The position numbers and the translations under genes were made by a program. The notes beneath the pieces are model-generated. The model saw only the letters and a list, made by a program, of their open reading frames with translations, ran no database searches and had not been told where the DNA came from. Of a DNA stretch of 64,000 nt, positions 16,616 through 24,522 are shown piece after piece (positions within the stretch are counted from its first letter, which is position 1; each line of letters starts with the position of its first letter). This DNA comes from Pyxidicoccus fallax (lineage in GTDB: Bacteria; Myxococcota; Myxococcia; Myxococcales; Myxococcaceae), in NCBI RefSeq assembly GCF_012933655.1, contig NZ_JABBJJ010000027.1, positions 1-64,000 on the forward strand. The letters are read 5' to 3'.

Positions 16616-17218
16616 GTGGAATTAACGGACCAGGATGTCGAAGCCCTGGGGACGTGGGGATATTTCATCCGCTCCACGTTCCTGGGGGAATCAAGGGCCC
16701 GCGTCGTACGAGACGCGGTCCAGGCCCGCGTGGAAGCCGGAGGGCTCAAGCCGGCGGGCATTCGTCGAGGCGCGGACCTGACGCGCAACTCGGCGGTGAG
16801 GGGAGACCTCATCGACTGGGTGCTGCCGGAGCCAGGCACGCCTCTGGGTGAATTGTGGGAGGGCTACCGCGCGCTGGGAGAAGCGCTGTCCACGGGGGCG
16901 TACCTGGGGCTGGGACGGTTCGACCTTCAGCTCGCCTGCTACCCTGGCGGAGGGGCCCACTACGCGCGCCACCGAGACGCCTTCCCCGGGCAGTCCAACC
17001 GGCGCGCCACCGCCATCTGGTACGCCAACGCGGGATGGGAGCCGGCGCACGGGGGCGTGCTGCGGCTGTACCCCGAGGACTCCGCGCCGGTGGACGTGCC
17101 GCCCGTGCTGGACACGCTGGTGGTGTTCCTCAGCGAGCGCATCGAGCACGAGGTGCTGCCCGCCTTCGCCCCGCGCCTGGCGCTCACCGCCTGGTACTAC
17201 GGGCGCGACGCGGGCTGA
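16616..17218 (+). CDS. 2-oxoglutarate/Fe(II)-dependent oxygenase (prolyl-4-hydroxylase-like)
   Basis: 200 residues from GTG 16616, which follows a good ribosome site GAGGAGGA by 7 bp. The iron facial triad is visible as 'HYARHRDAFPG' (H-x-D) and 'IEHEVLP' (distal His). A 2OG-binding Arg lies in 'RLALTAWYYG'. 'GGVLRLYPED' fits the double-stranded beta-helix of the prolyl-hydroxylase (EGL-9/PHD) branch. Such enzymes hydroxylate protein side chains or small molecules using O2 and 2-oxoglutarate. The target cannot be read from the context; the neighbouring XRE-cupin gene is convergent and only 7 bp away. Confidence 0.82.
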   Translation: MELTDQDVEALGTWGYFIRSTFLGESRARVVRDAVQARVEAGGLKPAGIRRGADLTRNSAVRGDLIDWVLPEPGTPLGELWEGYRALGEALSTGAYLGLGRFDLQLACYPGGGAHYARHRDAFPGQSNRRATAIWYANAGWEPAHGGVLRLYPEDSAPVDVPPVLDTLVVFLSERIEHEVLPAFAPRLALTAWYYGRDAG

Positions 17219-17225
17219 CGCGGCT

Positions 17226-17783
17226 TCACACCGAGGGCGTGAGCAGGACGACGGAGTAGCCCACGGCCGTCTTCGTCCCCGGGTTTTCGTACGAGTGCTT
17301 CTGGTCTCCCCGGAAGACGACCACGTCTCCGGGCTGGAGGTGGAAGCGCTCGCCGCTGGCGACGAGCAGCAGCTCCCCGACTTCGCACGTGAGGTACTCG
17401 CGGGTGCCCGGCGTGTGGGGCACGCCGGTGATGCGCACCTGGGGCGGCAATTCCACCCGGTCGAACTCCATGCCGGGCAGCGGGTCGGGCAGCAGCTTGC
17501 GCAGCATGCCAGCGCCCCGCATGCGCACGGGCAGGCTGGTACGAGGATAGTGCCGGGCGCTCGCCCGCGGCTTCGCCACCAGCTCCTCCAGCGACACCTG
17601 GAGCGCCGCGGCCACGCGGTGCAGCACGGACAGCGTGGGGTTGGCCGCGCCGGATTCCAGGTGCGCCCACGTGGCGCGAGGCACGCCCGCCAGCTTCGCG
17701 AGCTGCGCCTGCGTGGCCCCGCGCGTCTCGCGGAGCGTTCGGATGTTGCGTGCCAGCCGGTCCGGCAGGTCCTCGTCGTTCAT
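17226..17783 (-). CDS. XRE-family regulator with C-terminal cupin sensor domain
   Basis: 185 residues from ATG 17783 (a TTG at 17801 is in frame). The N-terminal helix-turn-helix spans about residues 8-62 ('TQAQLAKLAGVPRATWAHLE'). The C-terminal cupin barrel spans about 105-180 ('HTPGTREYLTCEVGELLLV', 'FHLQPGDVVVFRGDQKHSYEN'). Proteins of this kind bind a small effector in the cupin and usually repress or activate an adjacent operon. The start lies 86 bp from the divergent SDR gene, and the space between carries overlapping inverted repeats, so control of the SDR-QueA-like pair and itself is the simplest reading. Confidence 0.85.
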   Translation of the reverse strand: MNDEDLPDRLARNIRTLRETRGATQAQLAKLAGVPRATWAHLESGAANPTLSVLHRVAAALQVSLEELVAKPRASARHYPRTSLPVRMRGAGMLRKLLPDPLPGMEFDRVELPPQVRITGVPHTPGTREYLTCEVGELLLVASGERFHLQPGDVVVFRGDQKHSYENPGTKTAVGYSVVLLTPSV

Positions 17784-17786
17784 GGA

Positions 17787-17810
17787 TTGGCAATCTGCCA
17801 AGGCTTTGGC
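17787..17810. promoter_or_regulatory. Candidate operator for the XRE-cupin regulator
   Basis: Two overlapping inverted repeats sit between the divergent XRE-cupin and SDR starts: TTGGCA-ATC-TGCCAA (17787-17801) and GCCAA-GGCT-TTGGC (17797-17810). A further TTTTGGCG lies about 15 bp on. Such clustered half-sites are typical of XRE dimer binding next to a divergent promoter. Function is inferred. Confidence 0.45.
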
Positions 17811-17869
17811 CTCCGCACCAATGTTTTGGCGCGAGGCGGGTATCCCTCCCAGGAGAGGAGGAATGACGC

Positions 17870-18598
17870 ATGAATCTCGTGGGAAAGGCCGTACTGGTGA
17901 CGGGAGCGAGCCGGGGGCTGGGGCAGGCGCTGATGGCCACCTTCGCCCGCCGGGGGGCGCGAGTGGTGGGCGTGGCGCGCCACGCGGCGGAGCTGGAGGC
18001 CGCCGCCGCGCCCCTGCGCGCGGAAGGACTGGAGGTGCACACGCTGGCGTTCGACGTGGGGGACAAGGAAGCCATCTACCCGCTGGTAGGCGCGGCCACC
18101 GCGCTGGTGGGCCCGGTGGACGTGCTGGTGAACAACGCGAGCACGCTCGGACCCACGCCGCTGCAGCTGTTGCTGGACACCGCGTGCGAGGACCTGCAGC
18201 GGGCGCTGGAGGTGAACGTGGTGGGCCCCTTCCGGCTCACCAAGGCGGTGGCGGGCAGCATGGTGGTGCGGGGCGGGGGGCTGGTGCTGAACATCACCTC
18301 GGACGCGGCGGTGTCCGCCTATCCGCGCTGGGGGGCGTACAGCGTGTCGAAGGGCGCGCTGGAGCACCTGAGCCGCATCTGGGCCGCGGAGCTGGAGGGC
18401 ACCGGTGTACGCTTCCTCAACGTGGACCCGGGGGAGATGGACACGCGGATGTACCGCGACGCGATGCCGGACGCGGACTTCACCCAGCTCCAGCGTCCGG
18501 AGGCGGTGGCGGCACGCATCGTCGCGTGGGTGGAGGGGCGGGCGGAGTCGCTGTCCTCGGGCAGCCGCCTGGAGGCAACGAAGCTGGAGGCCGCATGA
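17870..18598 (+). CDS. Short-chain dehydrogenase/reductase (SDR)
   Basis: 242 residues. The cofactor motif 'TGASRGLG' (residues about 11-18), 'NNAS' and the catalytic 'YSVSK' preceded by the active-site Ser in 'NITSDAA' define a classical SDR. It should reduce a carbonyl or oxidise an alcohol using NAD(P). The start follows GAGGAGG at 17857. The last codons overlap the QueA-like gene by 4 bp (ATGA), so the two are probably made together. Substrate is not predictable. Confidence 0.88.
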   Translation: MNLVGKAVLVTGASRGLGQALMATFARRGARVVGVARHAAELEAAAAPLRAEGLEVHTLAFDVGDKEAIYPLVGAATALVGPVDVLVNNASTLGPTPLQLLLDTACEDLQRALEVNVVGPFRLTKAVAGSMVVRGGGLVLNITSDAAVSAYPRWGAYSVSKGALEHLSRIWAAELEGTGVRFLNVDPGEMDTRMYRDAMPDADFTQLQRPEAVAARIVAWVEGRAESLSSGSRLEATKLEAA

Positions 18599-19620
18599 AG
18601 CCCGCGACCTGGCCCAATGCCCACCCGGAGACGGGGCGCCTGTTGCACGTGGAGCCGCGCGCCGGACGCTTCTCCGACGCCCACGTGGCGGACCTGCCGT
18701 CGCTGTTGCGAGCCGGCGACCTGCTGGTGGTGAACGACGCGGCCACGCTGCCCGCCTCCCTGCCCGGGCGCACCGAGTCCGGCGAGCGCATCGAGCTGCG
18801 GCTGATGTCTCGCGAGCCGGACGACACGTGGACGGCGGTGCTCTTCGGCGCGGGTGACTGGCGCAAGCGCACCGAGGACCGGCCGCCCCCGCCGGTGCTG
18901 CCGGTGGGGACGCGCTTCATCGTGGGAGGACTGACGGCGCGGGTGGTGGAGGTGCTGCCGCCCTCGCCAAGGCTGCTGCGGGTGGCCTTCGCGGAGACGG
19001 GCGCGGCGCTGTGGGCGGCGCTGTACCGGGGAGGACGTCCGGTGCAGTACGCGTACACCGGCGGTCCGCTGGCGCTGTGGCACGTGCAGACGGTGTACGG
19101 CGCGCGTCCGTGGGCCGTGGAGGCGCCCTCCGCCGGCCTGCCCCTGACTGGAAGCCTGCTGCTGGGTTTACGAAGGAGAGGCGTGGCACTGGCGTCCCTC
19201 ACCCACGCCGCCGGGCTGTCCTCCACGGGCGACGAGGCACTGGACTCGGCGCTGCCCCGGCCGGAGCGCTCGGACATTCCGCGGGCCACGGTGGACGCGG
19301 TGGAGCACACCCGGGCGGCAGGCGGGCGCGTGGTGGCGGTGGGCACCACGGTGGTGAGGGCCCTGGAGGGCCGCGCGGCACGGCACGGCGGACGGCTGGT
19401 GGCGGGAGAGGGGACGACGGACCTGCTGCTGGGGCCGGGCTACGTGCCACGCGTGGTGCACGGGCTGCTCACCGGAGTGCACGAGCCGGGCAGCAGCCAC
19501 CATGCGCTGCTCCAGTCCTTCGCGCCGCTGCCGCTGTTGCGCGAGGCGGCGGCGCACGCGGAGGCACAGGGCTACCTGGGGCACGAGTTCGGGGACTCGT
19601 GCCTCCTGCTGGACGCGTGA
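18595..19620 (+). CDS. QueA-like S-adenosylmethionine:tRNA ribosyltransferase-isomerase family protein (divergent)
   Basis: 341 residues, normal for QueA, starting inside the SDR stop (ATGA). The family is recognised by 'GDLLVVNDAATLPASL' (QueA: NDTRVIPARL), 'VVAVGTTVVRALEG', and C-terminal 'LGPGYVPRVVHGLLTGVHEP'. QueA transfers the ribosyl of SAM to 7-deazaguanine-modified tRNA to form epoxyqueuosine. Here the NDTRV motif and the LHVGAGTF/MHxEYYEV region are altered ('ASLTHAAGLSSTGDEA'), so it may be a paralogue with another substrate. A separate QueF lies at 30.9 kb. SDR coupling also suggests a role other than standard tRNA modification. Confidence 0.72.
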   Translation: MKPATWPNAHPETGRLLHVEPRAGRFSDAHVADLPSLLRAGDLLVVNDAATLPASLPGRTESGERIELRLMSREPDDTWTAVLFGAGDWRKRTEDRPPPPVLPVGTRFIVGGLTARVVEVLPPSPRLLRVAFAETGAALWAALYRGGRPVQYAYTGGPLALWHVQTVYGARPWAVEAPSAGLPLTGSLLLGLRRRGVALASLTHAAGLSSTGDEALDSALPRPERSDIPRATVDAVEHTRAAGGRVVAVGTTVVRALEGRAARHGGRLVAGEGTTDLLLGPGYVPRVVHGLLTGVHEPGSSHHALLQSFAPLPLLREAAAHAEAQGYLGHEFGDSCLLLDA

Positions 19621-19628
19621 GGCGACGG

Positions 19629-20849
19629 CTACTGAATCTGCGACGGCTCGAGCTCCACCTTCACCCAGCCCGGCTTGCGCAGGTCGAAGTTGCGGTAGGC
19701 GTCGATGGCGCTCGTCATCGGCTCCACGTGGGAGAGGATGGCGGTGGGGTCCACCACGCCGGTGCGCACCAGTTCCAGCAGCTTGGGGATGTACTTGCGG
19801 TGGTTGCAGTTGCCCATCTTCAGCGTGAGGTTCTTGTTCATCGCGATGCCGATGGGGAACGTCTTCATCTGCTGTGGGTAGACGCCGATGATGGACAGCG
19901 TGCCCGCCTTGGCGAGGGACTCCACGGCCCACATCGCCGCCTGGGCGGGCGCGTCGCCGGGCACCCAGTTGTCGCCTTCGGGGTTCGTCTTGGGGGCGAC
20001 CTCCTTCACCTCGCGCTTGAACTCGGCCTTCTCCGCCTTGGCGGCCTTGGCCGCCGGGCCGTGGTGCGCGTGCATGGAGTCCACGCCCACCGCGTCGATG
20101 GCGCGGTCCACGCCGATGCCCTTGGTGAGGCGCATCAGCGCCTCGACGGGGGACTCCTGGTCGAAGTTGATGATCTCGGCCCCCTGGGCACGCGCCAGGT
20201 CCAGCCGGTCCTCGTGGCAGTCGATGGCGAACACACGGCCGGCGCCCAGCAGCTTCGCGCTGACGATGGCGAACAGGCCCACCGGCCCGCAGCCGAACAC
20301 CGCCACGGTGTCACCGGGCTTGATTTCCGCCAGCTCGGCGCCGAAGTAGCCGGTGGGGAAGATGTCGGAGACGAGGATGGCCTGCTCGTCGGTGACGCCC
20401 TCGGGCACCCTCACCATGCCCACGTGGGCGAAGGGCACGCGCACCTTCTCCGCCTGCATGCCGTCGAAGGCGCCGGTCATGGCCGGGCCGCCGAAGAAGG
20501 CGGTGCCCGCCTGGGGGCCGTTGGGGTTCGCGTCGTTGCACTGCGCGTAGTACCCGGCGCGGCAGTACGAGCAGTTGCCGCAGGCGATGGTGGAGCAGAT
20601 GACGACGCGGTCGCCGATGGTGAAGTTGCGCACGTCGTCACCGAGCGCCTCGACGTAGCCCACGCCCTCGTGGCCGAGGATGGTGCCCGGCTTCATGCCC
20701 GGCATGGTGCCGCGAATCATGTGGAGGTCCGTGCCGCAGATGGCGCTCGCGCTCAGCCGGACGATGGCGTCCGTTGGTTGCTCGATGCTCGGCTCCTCCA
20801 CCTCGTCGAGCCGGATGTCCCCAATCCCATGGAAAACGACAGCCTTCAT
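19629..20849 (-). CDS. Zinc-dependent alcohol/formaldehyde dehydrogenase-like protein
   Basis: 406 residues with the zinc MDR layout. Catalytic zinc ligands are in 'ASAICGTDLHM' and 'GHEGVG'. The structural zinc loop is 'CGNCSYCRAGYYAQC'. The Rossmann motif is 'VFGCGPVGLFA'. The extra segment at about residues 255-310, rich in Lys/Ala/Glu, and the overall pattern resemble glutathione-independent formaldehyde dehydrogenases. It should oxidise a small alcohol or aldehyde with NAD. It converges on the QueA-like gene. The 155 bp upstream (20850-21004), before the ppx stop, hold no other gene that I can see. Confidence 0.85.
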   Translation of the reverse strand: MKAVVFHGIGDIRLDEVEEPSIEQPTDAIVRLSASAICGTDLHMIRGTMPGMKPGTILGHEGVGYVEALGDDVRNFTIGDRVVICSTIACGNCSYCRAGYYAQCNDANPNGPQAGTAFFGGPAMTGAFDGMQAEKVRVPFAHVGMVRVPEGVTDEQAILVSDIFPTGYFGAELAEIKPGDTVAVFGCGPVGLFAIVSAKLLGAGRVFAIDCHEDRLDLARAQGAEIINFDQESPVEALMRLTKGIGVDRAIDAVGVDSMHAHHGPAAKAAKAEKAEFKREVKEVAPKTNPEGDNWVPGDAPAQAAMWAVESLAKAGTLSIIGVYPQQMKTFPIGIAMNKNLTLKMGNCNHRKYIPKLLELVRTGVVDPTAILSHVEPMTSAIDAYRNFDLRKPGWVKVELEPSQIQ

Positions 20850-21004
20850 CGCGCGCGCTCCTGCCCCGTGACCGGGGCCTTTGTGCCAGGCAGACGGGCC
20901 CGCGGTGAGGGCAGACCCGTGCGCCTTGGAGGCTGGGCATCACCCTGGGTGGGGGCAAAGCGCGCGCCGCCTCCTCTTCTGGAGGGCAGGCGGACGGGCG
21001 GGCG

Positions 21005-22519
21005 TTAGCGCGGGGCACCCTGGTGGACGTGGAACGACAGCCGCTTGCCGAAGACGCGGCGGAAGTTCAGCACCTCGTGCTCCACGTTCCACAGCTCCAG
21101 GTCCACGGGGTGGCGGGCGTGCAGGTGCAGGGCGACGCCCTCGCGGCCGTTGGAGACCTTGAACTCCTTGATGGGCTGGTGATGGCTCAGGTCGAGCGAG
21201 TTGGCCACGCGCAGGAGGGTGGCCAGCTTGCGCACGGTGCGGGCCTCGGTGGGGTTGAGCCCGTCCATGCCCGAGTGGGTCAGCTCCGGCGGGCTGCGCC
21301 GGTGGTAGCGGGCGATGCGGGCGACCAACTCGCGCTCCCGGTCCGCGAGGCCGGGGATGTCCCCGTGGCGGATGAGGTAGTACGTGTGCTTGTGGTGGCG
21401 CTCGTAGCTGACGGCGTGGCCGATGTCGTGCAGCAGCGCGGCCACCTCGAGGTGGGGGCGCACGGACAGCGGGAGCTGGTGGAGGGCGGCGAGGCTGTCG
21501 AAGAGGGTGAGGGAGAGACGGGCCACCTGGCGCGCGTGCTTCTCGTCGAAGAAGAAGCGCTGGCCCATGGCGATGGCGGCGTCGGCGAGGCTGTGGTCCT
21601 CGCGCTCCTCGTCCTGGCGGTAGAGCAGGTCCACGAGGATGCCGTCGCGCAGGCCGCGGTTGACGACGCTGACGGACTCGATGCCCAGGTGCCGGGCCAC
21701 GGCCTCGAGGATGACGGCGCCGGAGACGATGATGTCGGCGCGCTTGGGGTCGAAGCGCTTGCGGCGGCGCTCGGGGGACATGTCCGCGAGCGTGTCCACC
21801 GTCTGGGTGAGCTGGCGCACGGTGGCGTTGCCGCTGTTCTCGCTGGCGGCGAAGGACACCACGGCGTTGATGGTGCCGGACGAGCCGAGCGCCACACGGG
21901 GCAGGTTGGGCGGGCGCTCCGGGAGCATCTTGCGCAGCGCTTCGTAGACGAAGCTGCGCATGAGGCGCAGCTGCCTGGCCGTCACGGTGCCGGAGGCGTC
22001 GAAGACCTCGGTGAGGCGGACGGAGCCGAGGTTGAGGCTCCAGAGATTGTCGGGCTTCTCGCCCACGGCGGTGGCCACCTCGGTGCTGCCGCCGCCGATG
22101 TCGATGAGCAGCGAGCGGGTGCCGGGGGGCTTTCGGTGGAGGACGCCGAGGCAGATGAGGCGGGCCTCTTCCTTGCCGCTCACCACTTCGAGGTTGAGGC
22201 CGGCCTCCTCGCGGACGCGGCGGACGATGTCGTTGCTGTTGCGGGCCTCGCGCAGGGCGCTGGTGGCGACGGCGCGCACCTGGGCCTTGTGACGGCGGCA
22301 GAGGGCGGAGTAGCGGCGCAGGGTGGAGAGGAGGCGCTCGGCGGTCTCCTCGGGCATGGCGCCGGTGGCGAAGACGCCCTCGCCGGGACGGATGGGGTCT
22401 CGTTCCTGGTGCAGCGTCTCGAGCGCGCCATCGGCGTCCGGGCGTGCCAGCTCCAGGCGCACGGCGTTGGTACCCACGTCGATGGCGGCGAGAACGGGCT
22501 GGAGGGTCGGAGCGGGCAT
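21005..22519 (-). CDS. Ppx/GppA-type exopolyphosphatase with HD domain
   Basis: 504 residues from ATG 22519. The N-terminal ASKHA fold shows 'AIDVGTNAVRLELA', 'VVSGKEEARLI' and 'LIDIGGGSTEV' (residues about 10-300). A C-terminal HD-type module carries 'HDIGHAVSYERHHKHTYYL'. This is the layout of Ppx/GppA enzymes, which hydrolyse inorganic polyphosphate or pppGpp and so affect stress signalling. The motifs appear intact. The 5' part of this gene has been copied, in decayed form, into the junctions of the toxin array next door. Confidence 0.9.
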   Translation of the reverse strand: MPAPTLQPVLAAIDVGTNAVRLELARPDADGALETLHQERDPIRPGEGVFATGAMPEETAERLLSTLRRYSALCRRHKAQVRAVATSALREARNSNDIVRRVREEAGLNLEVVSGKEEARLICLGVLHRKPPGTRSLLIDIGGGSTEVATAVGEKPDNLWSLNLGSVRLTEVFDASGTVTARQLRLMRSFVYEALRKMLPERPPNLPRVALGSSGTINAVVSFAASENSGNATVRQLTQTVDTLADMSPERRRKRFDPKRADIIVSGAVILEAVARHLGIESVSVVNRGLRDGILVDLLYRQDEEREDHSLADAAIAMGQRFFFDEKHARQVARLSLTLFDSLAALHQLPLSVRPHLEVAALLHDIGHAVSYERHHKHTYYLIRHGDIPGLADRERELVARIARYHRRSPPELTHSGMDGLNPTEARTVRKLATLLRVANSLDLSHHQPIKEFKVSNGREGVALHLHARHPVDLELWNVEHEVLNFRRVFGKRLSFHVHQGAPR

Positions 22520-22614
22520 GTCGTGGTGTCGAGTGTAGGGCGCGACGCCGCGGGGTGCAGCGGGAATGGCACGGCGCTGTTCGGCAGCGGCCGTGTCACA
22601 AGGATGTTGCGCGC

Positions 22615-23517
22615 TCAGTCGAGGAAGCGGCGCTCCCACCGGCGGGTCTCCTCGGGGTCGCCGAGGATGTTGTCTCCCCGGTGGGTCCACGGCTCCAGCA
22701 CGCGTGCCAGCTCGCGGTACGCGGGGAGGTCCTTGCCCTGCTCTGTGTCCCCGGCTTCGGGCCAGGCGCCGAGGGTGACGACGGCCCGGTCGCCTTCGAG
22801 CTCCTGCACGGTGGTGCCGGGGGTGTGCAGGCGGGAGCGCAGGCCGGACACGCCGCCCAGTTCGCCGAGCACGGGCTGGCCGAGGAAGGTAAGCCAGGAG
22901 GGACCGCGCACGCGTGTGCCGATGTTCATGGCGGTTGAGCGCGGATGGAGCACGTCCATCCCGGGATAGCGGAAGCAGTGCTTGCGGACTTCACGGCTGA
23001 CGCCCACCACGTCCAGCCGGCAATTGAAGGCAAGGCCCGCGTTGCCGGAGTTGAAGGGCAGGGGGGCCGCAAGTTCCAGAATCAGCTCGCGCACCCATTG
23101 AGGCCCGCGCTCTTCCAGGAGTTCGGAGGGAAGCCAGTAGAGGACAAAGCCTGTTTCGTCCGGACCGCGGTGAATGGACGGGTCATCGAATGCGCGTCCC
23201 CGATAATCGAACCGGTACCGCACCTCGCGACTGGAGGAGTCCACCAGATGCACGTTGGCATAGCGTGGATTCAGCAGCTTCTGTCGGGTGTGCTCCCAGC
23301 TTGCCTCGTCGAGCCGCTGCCATTCCCCTTCTTCGTCCGCATACGAGTTGAGCGAATTGGGACCCAGGGCACGCAGGTAGGTTTCAAGGGAATGCATCAC
23401 TCCTGACGCGACTTCAGAGTGCGGGCGCATCATGAAGAAGCAGATGCTCAGGCCTTCACGAATCAGGAGATATCCGCTCTGTGCGCGGACTCGAATCTCG
23501 GGAAAGTGCTCGCTCAT
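22615..23517 (-). CDS. DUF3396 (type VI-immunity family) protein, cassette 1
   Basis: 300 residues, starting ATGA over the toxin stop. It belongs to the DUF3396 family, whose members protect against VRR-Nuc/PD-(D/E)xK effector toxins (TsiV type). Visible landmarks are 'EGEWQRLDEASWEH', 'FVLYWLPSELLEERGPQWV', 'LELAAPLPFNSGNAG' and 'RYPGMDVLHPRSTAM'. The last roughly 90 residues, from 'LTFLGQPVLGELGGVSGLRS' onwards, are almost the same as in the other two copies. The N-terminal half differs and probably holds the specificity surface. It likely binds and blocks the toxin encoded just upstream. The pairing is clear from gene order; direct inhibition is inferred. Confidence 0.8.
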   Translation of the reverse strand: MSEHFPEIRVRAQSGYLLIREGLSICFFMMRPHSEVASGVMHSLETYLRALGPNSLNSYADEEGEWQRLDEASWEHTRQKLLNPRYANVHLVDSSSREVRYRFDYRGRAFDDPSIHRGPDETGFVLYWLPSELLEERGPQWVRELILELAAPLPFNSGNAGLAFNCRLDVVGVSREVRKHCFRYPGMDVLHPRSTAMNIGTRVRGPSWLTFLGQPVLGELGGVSGLRSRLHTPGTTVQELEGDRAVVTLGAWPEAGDTEQGKDLPAYRELARVLEPWTHRGDNILGDPEETRRWERRFLD

Positions 23518-24326
23518 CGAATGACCCCGATTCTGGGCTGGATGACCGCGGGGAGCTGCGTCGGCCTTAAAGCACCCATATACAGGTCTTGCTGATTACG
23601 GCCCTCATGCGGTGAACCGGAAGGGTAATCCCGCCATTGGGTGGGCTCGTCGGTGTTCACACACGGGAACTTGAAGTCATAGACTTCGAAAACCCGGTTG
23701 GGATCTCCCGTGTGGATGACGACATCTGGCGCGATGGAGCCCTTCAGTTCCCCGCCGCGTCCCTGCTCGAGCAGCGACCTGACCGTTTTCTCGTCGATGA
23801 ACTCCCACCGCTCTGTGAGCGTGTCATAGCGATAGCTCGGCTCCAGGCTGAATCCACCCGGGCGCAGCTCGCTCAACCTCCGCTGGGCACATTCACGCGC
23901 ACGCTTGTGCATCTCCGTGCCGAGCTTCCGAGCCCATGACACGGGCTGGTTCTTCTTGTCCCTCGCGGCCTCCTCCCTGCACTTCTCCTCGGTGGGAGGC
24001 ACTCCATCGAGCAGCGCCAGAATCACCTCGGAGCGCGCCGCTTCGGCGCATTCTACCAGCGCCTGTTCAATCAGGTCCCGCTCTACCTCCGTCAGCACCC
24101 GCAGCACCGCGCTGCCTGCGGTGCCCACGGAAGCCGCCACCTGCACGGACCGGCTCGCGGGCAGGAGCGTCTCCTCTCCCGCCACCCTCGCGCACAGAGC
24201 CGGGGTCTGCCGGCAGGACGCCGTCGCCGAGTCCAGCCCGTACCGGTCCGTCCGCCCGCGCTCCGGTGTGCCCGCGCACCCTGAGAGCCACACAGCGAAA
24301 CCCACGACCCACGGCCACCGCGGCAT
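23514..24326 (-). CDS. Lipoprotein toxin with PD-(D/E)xK-like nuclease end (SitA-like), cassette 1
   Basis: 270 residues from ATG 24326, which follows the ribosome site GGGAGGGGA directly; a GTG 12 bp earlier would consume that site. A short lipoprotein signal ends in the lipobox 'WLSGC' (Cys 17, Ala at +2). A conserved helical region follows (to about residue 170). The C-terminus has 'PDVVIHTGDP' and 'YDFKFPC', a PD...D-x-K nuclease core with a Lys just upstream ('GELKGS'). Myxobacteria deliver polymorphic SitA lipoprotein toxins by TraAB outer-membrane exchange, and this layout fits that class. Nuclease activity and delivery route are inferences. The final 45 residues vary most between copies. 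Confidence 0.75.
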   Translation of the reverse strand: MPRWPWVVGFAVWLSGCAGTPERGRTDRYGLDSATASCRQTPALCARVAGEETLLPASRSVQVAASVGTAGSAVLRVLTEVERDLIEQALVECAEAARSEVILALLDGVPPTEEKCREEAARDKKNQPVSWARKLGTEMHKRARECAQRRLSELRPGGFSLEPSYRYDTLTERWEFIDEKTVRSLLEQGRGGELKGSIAPDVVIHTGDPNRVFEVYDFKFPCVNTDEPTQWRDYPSGSPHEGRNQQDLYMGALRPTQLPAVIQPRIGVIR

Positions 24327-24378
24327 GTCCCCTCCCACGCGCGCCGACTCACAGCGCGCCGGGAGCGGACTCTAGGAA

Positions 24379-24405
24379 CCCCGCACGCCCCACCTGAATA
24401 CGGGG
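24379..24405 (-). terminator. Degenerate copy of the pld terminator hairpin (junction 1/2)
   Basis: CCCCGCA and TACGGGG arms, equal to the intact hairpin at 28198-28224 except for one mismatch. It lies between immunity 2 and toxin 1, so it may partly stop read-through between cassettes. Confidence 0.4.
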
Positions 24406-24418
24406 AACCCGCAGCCCT

Positions 24419-24514
24419 TCACTGCTTCCGCCGCCGGCCGATGAAGCTGGCGAACCGCTCCGCGAAGCGCGCCATCGGCGTCCGGGCATGCCCGCACCAG
24501 GCGCAGGGTGTTGC
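24419..24514 (-). pseudogene. Fused remnant: pld 3' end joined to ppx 5' segment (junction 1/2)
   Basis: Bases 24419-24472 match the last 18 codons of the phospholipase D gene including its stop (compare 28238-28291). The match then switches within shared 'GCGAAGCGCGCCA'-like sequence to a copy of ppx codons near the N-terminus (24469-24514, compare 22427-22467). This chimera cannot encode either protein. It marks the breakpoint of the duplication that produced the extra cassette. Confidence 0.8.
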
Positions 24515-24522
24515 GCGCTCGG

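Noticed and set aside
24327-24338. GTG starts 12 bp before the toxin ATGs
   Set aside because: Starting there would consume the GGGAGGGGA ribosome site, which sits at the right distance for the ATG in all three copies.
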